A DNA stretch of 64,000 bases from Haloprofundus halobius (GTDB lineage: Archaea; Halobacteriota; Halobacteria; Halobacteriales; Haloferacaceae), in NCBI RefSeq assembly GCF_020097835.1, contig NZ_CP083667.1, forward strand, positions 1 through 64,000, in the 5' to 3' direction. The notes beneath the pieces are model-generated. The model was not told the DNA's origin. It worked only from the letters and a program-made list of their open reading frames with translations, and ran no database searches. Made by a program: the position numbers and the translations under genes. Positions 62,980 to 64,000 of this stretch are shown here, in pieces. Numbering within the stretch: the first letter of the stretch is position 1; every line of letters begins with the position of its first letter.

Positions 62980-64000
62980 ATGACTGATACATCCAATACT
63001 GAGGGCAAGACAATCGAGACGGAGGTGGTCATCGTCGGTGCCGGACCTGCCGGCTGTGTCCTAAGCTATCTGCTCGCGCGTAGTGGCGTCGACACAATTC
63101 TGCTTGAACGCCAACGGAGTCTGCGTCGCGAATTTCGTGGTTTCCTGTTCCAACCACTAGTACTGCGCGTGTTCGACCAAATGGACATGCTCGACCGCGT
63201 TCTCACATTGAATCATACTGAGGTACGCGATATCGAAGTGGAGGTCTATGGGCGGTCCTATCCGATTATGTCCCTCGAAGCGGCGCCTGGTCCGTACAAT
63301 TACGCTCTCTTGATGGAACAGCCATCGCTGCTCCAGGCTCTCATCGATGAAGCATCCCAATTCGAGTCGTTCAGCTACCACAGCGGGATGCCTGCAGCAG
63401 ACCTCTTCCATGATGGGAACCAGGTCGTCGGCGTCCACGCTACCGACAGGGAGCACAACGAATCCGTTACGATTCGGAGCCGTCTCGTTGTCGGGGCGGA
63501 CGGTCGATATTCGACGATTCGAAGCGCGGCCGGCATCGACCCCGGACTGTTCGAGTCAACCCTCGAACTGCTCTGGTTCAAACTCCCCGCGTCAACTATC
63601 GACAAACCAGTCCTGGCGAAAGTCGGTCCCTCCGGGGTGTTGCTTTCCTTTGGACTCGGGGGTGGTGAGGCACAGTTCGGCTGGTCGATCGAAAAGGGAT
63701 CGTACCCACAGCTCCGTGAACGCGGAATCGAATGGTTCCACGAGCAGCTCATTTCCATTGACTCAGAGTTGGCCGAGGTTCTTCCAAACCAGCTCACTGA
63801 TTTCGACCAGTGTTCGCTGTTGCATATCGAACCAGGCATCAGCGACGAATGGACACGAGACGGACTCCTGCTCGTCGGTGATGCTGCCCACGTCGCGTCT
63901 CCGGTCGGCGGCCAGGGGAACGGGATGGCGATTCAGGATGCGGTCGTCGCTCACTCGGTGATTGTGACCGCCCTGGACCAGACCGAGGGGACGCTTTCGA
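62980..64000 (+). CDS. FAD-dependent monooxygenase/oxidoreductase (runs off the window)
   Basis: At least 340 aa, no stop before the end. The FAD motif GAGPAGCVLSYLLARSG is at about 21-37, with ERQRSLRREFRG after it. The second FAD motif GADGRYSTIR is at about 170 and GDAAHVASPVGGQGNGMAIQ carries the GD motif at about 300. This is the p-hydroxybenzoate-hydroxylase/geranylgeranyl-reductase superfamily. Substrate unknown: aromatic hydroxylation or lipid reduction are both possible. Confidence 0.85.
   Translation, partial: MTDTSNTEGKTIETEVVIVGAGPAGCVLSYLLARSGVDTILLERQRSLRREFRGFLFQPLVLRVFDQMDMLDRVLTLNHTEVRDIEVEVYGRSYPIMSLEAAPGPYNYALLMEQPSLLQALIDEASQFESFSYHSGMPAADLFHDGNQVVGVHATDREHNESVTIRSRLVVGADGRYSTIRSAAGIDPGLFESTLELLWFKLPASTIDKPVLAKVGPSGVLLSFGLGGGEAQFGWSIEKGSYPQLRERGIEWFHEQLISIDSELAEVLPNQLTDFDQCSLLHIEPGISDEWTRDGLLLVGDAAHVASPVGGQGNGMAIQDAVVAHSVIVTALDQTEGTLS

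Overview
The window reads as part of a haloarchaeal (class Halobacteria) plasmid or megaplasmid. The proteins are strongly acidic and rich in Asp/Glu. The replication initiator is an Orc1/Cdc6 protein flanked by origin-recognition-box repeats. Promoters have TATA boxes about 26-30 nt upstream of start codons, implying leaderless mRNAs. The transposon remnants (IS200/IS605-type TnpB, IS630-like, IS6-like) and the DtxR-type iron boxes also fit haloarchaea. No rRNA, tRNA or CRISPR array was seen. Species cannot be assigned from sequence alone.

Layout. (1) 1-5.9 kb: plasmid maintenance, with a ParA ATPase and partner, two membrane or small proteins, and an origin built around cdc6 (ORBs on both sides, AT-rich unwinding region at about 3.9 kb). 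(2) 5.9-11 kb: kptA followed by a graveyard, with a frameshifted archaeal ATPase, a decayed IS630-like element, a 31-aa zinc-ribbon ORF and unassigned DNA. (3) 11-26 kb: a carbohydrate island. It holds an aldose-epimerase-like protein, an IclR regulator, a GH38 alpha-mannosidase-like enzyme split into two overlapping genes, a seven-gene minus-strand block (two ABC permeases, SMP-30 lactonase, mannonate dehydratase, SDR dehydrogenase, substrate-binding lipoprotein, ABC ATPase), a decayed second GH38 copy cut by an IS6-like remnant, and a Gfo/Idh/MocA oxidoreductase. My inference is import and hydrolysis of a mannoside, then oxidation of mannose to mannonate and dehydration to 2-keto-3-deoxygluconate. 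(4) 26-33.5 kb: accessory DNA with many broken genes (toxin fragment, SWIM protein, ArdC/ImmA-like gene with a nonsense codon, HTH-10 regulator and Zn/Cd P1B-ATPase each with a one-base frameshift, NikR fragment).

(5) 33.6-45.6 kb: an iron-regulated siderophore island. A six-gene overlapping minus-strand operon (aminotransferase, decarboxylase, NIS synthetase, acetyltransferase, N-hydroxylase, NIS synthetase) plus an MFS carrier matches the schizokinen/rhizobactin-type pathway. Two TTAGG-N4-CCTAA iron boxes flank its TATA box. A convergent glutamine-synthetase-like/RraA-like pair has its own iron box. (6) 45.6-53.4 kb: toxin-antitoxin and regulator debris with truncated nucleotidyltransferases, an orphan AbiEi-like regulator, a TnpB fragment, an OB-fold DNA-binding protein gene with an amber codon, and an apparently intact RHH/PIN toxin-antitoxin pair. 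(7) 53.8-64 kb: a stress and membrane block (CBS plus hibernation-factor-like protein, zinc ribbon, M50-CBS protease, MgtE, DUF5789-like protein, AI-2E-type permease), an aldo/keto reductase and a FAD monooxygenase cut by the window end.

Pseudogenes are unusually dense, often differing from a working gene by one base. Either this replicon is decaying or some frameshifts are sequencing errors. Scattered hairpins at six places look like ends of IS200/IS605 elements, and a 40-42 bp palindromic element with TTAACCAAC/GTTGGTTAA arms occurs three times.
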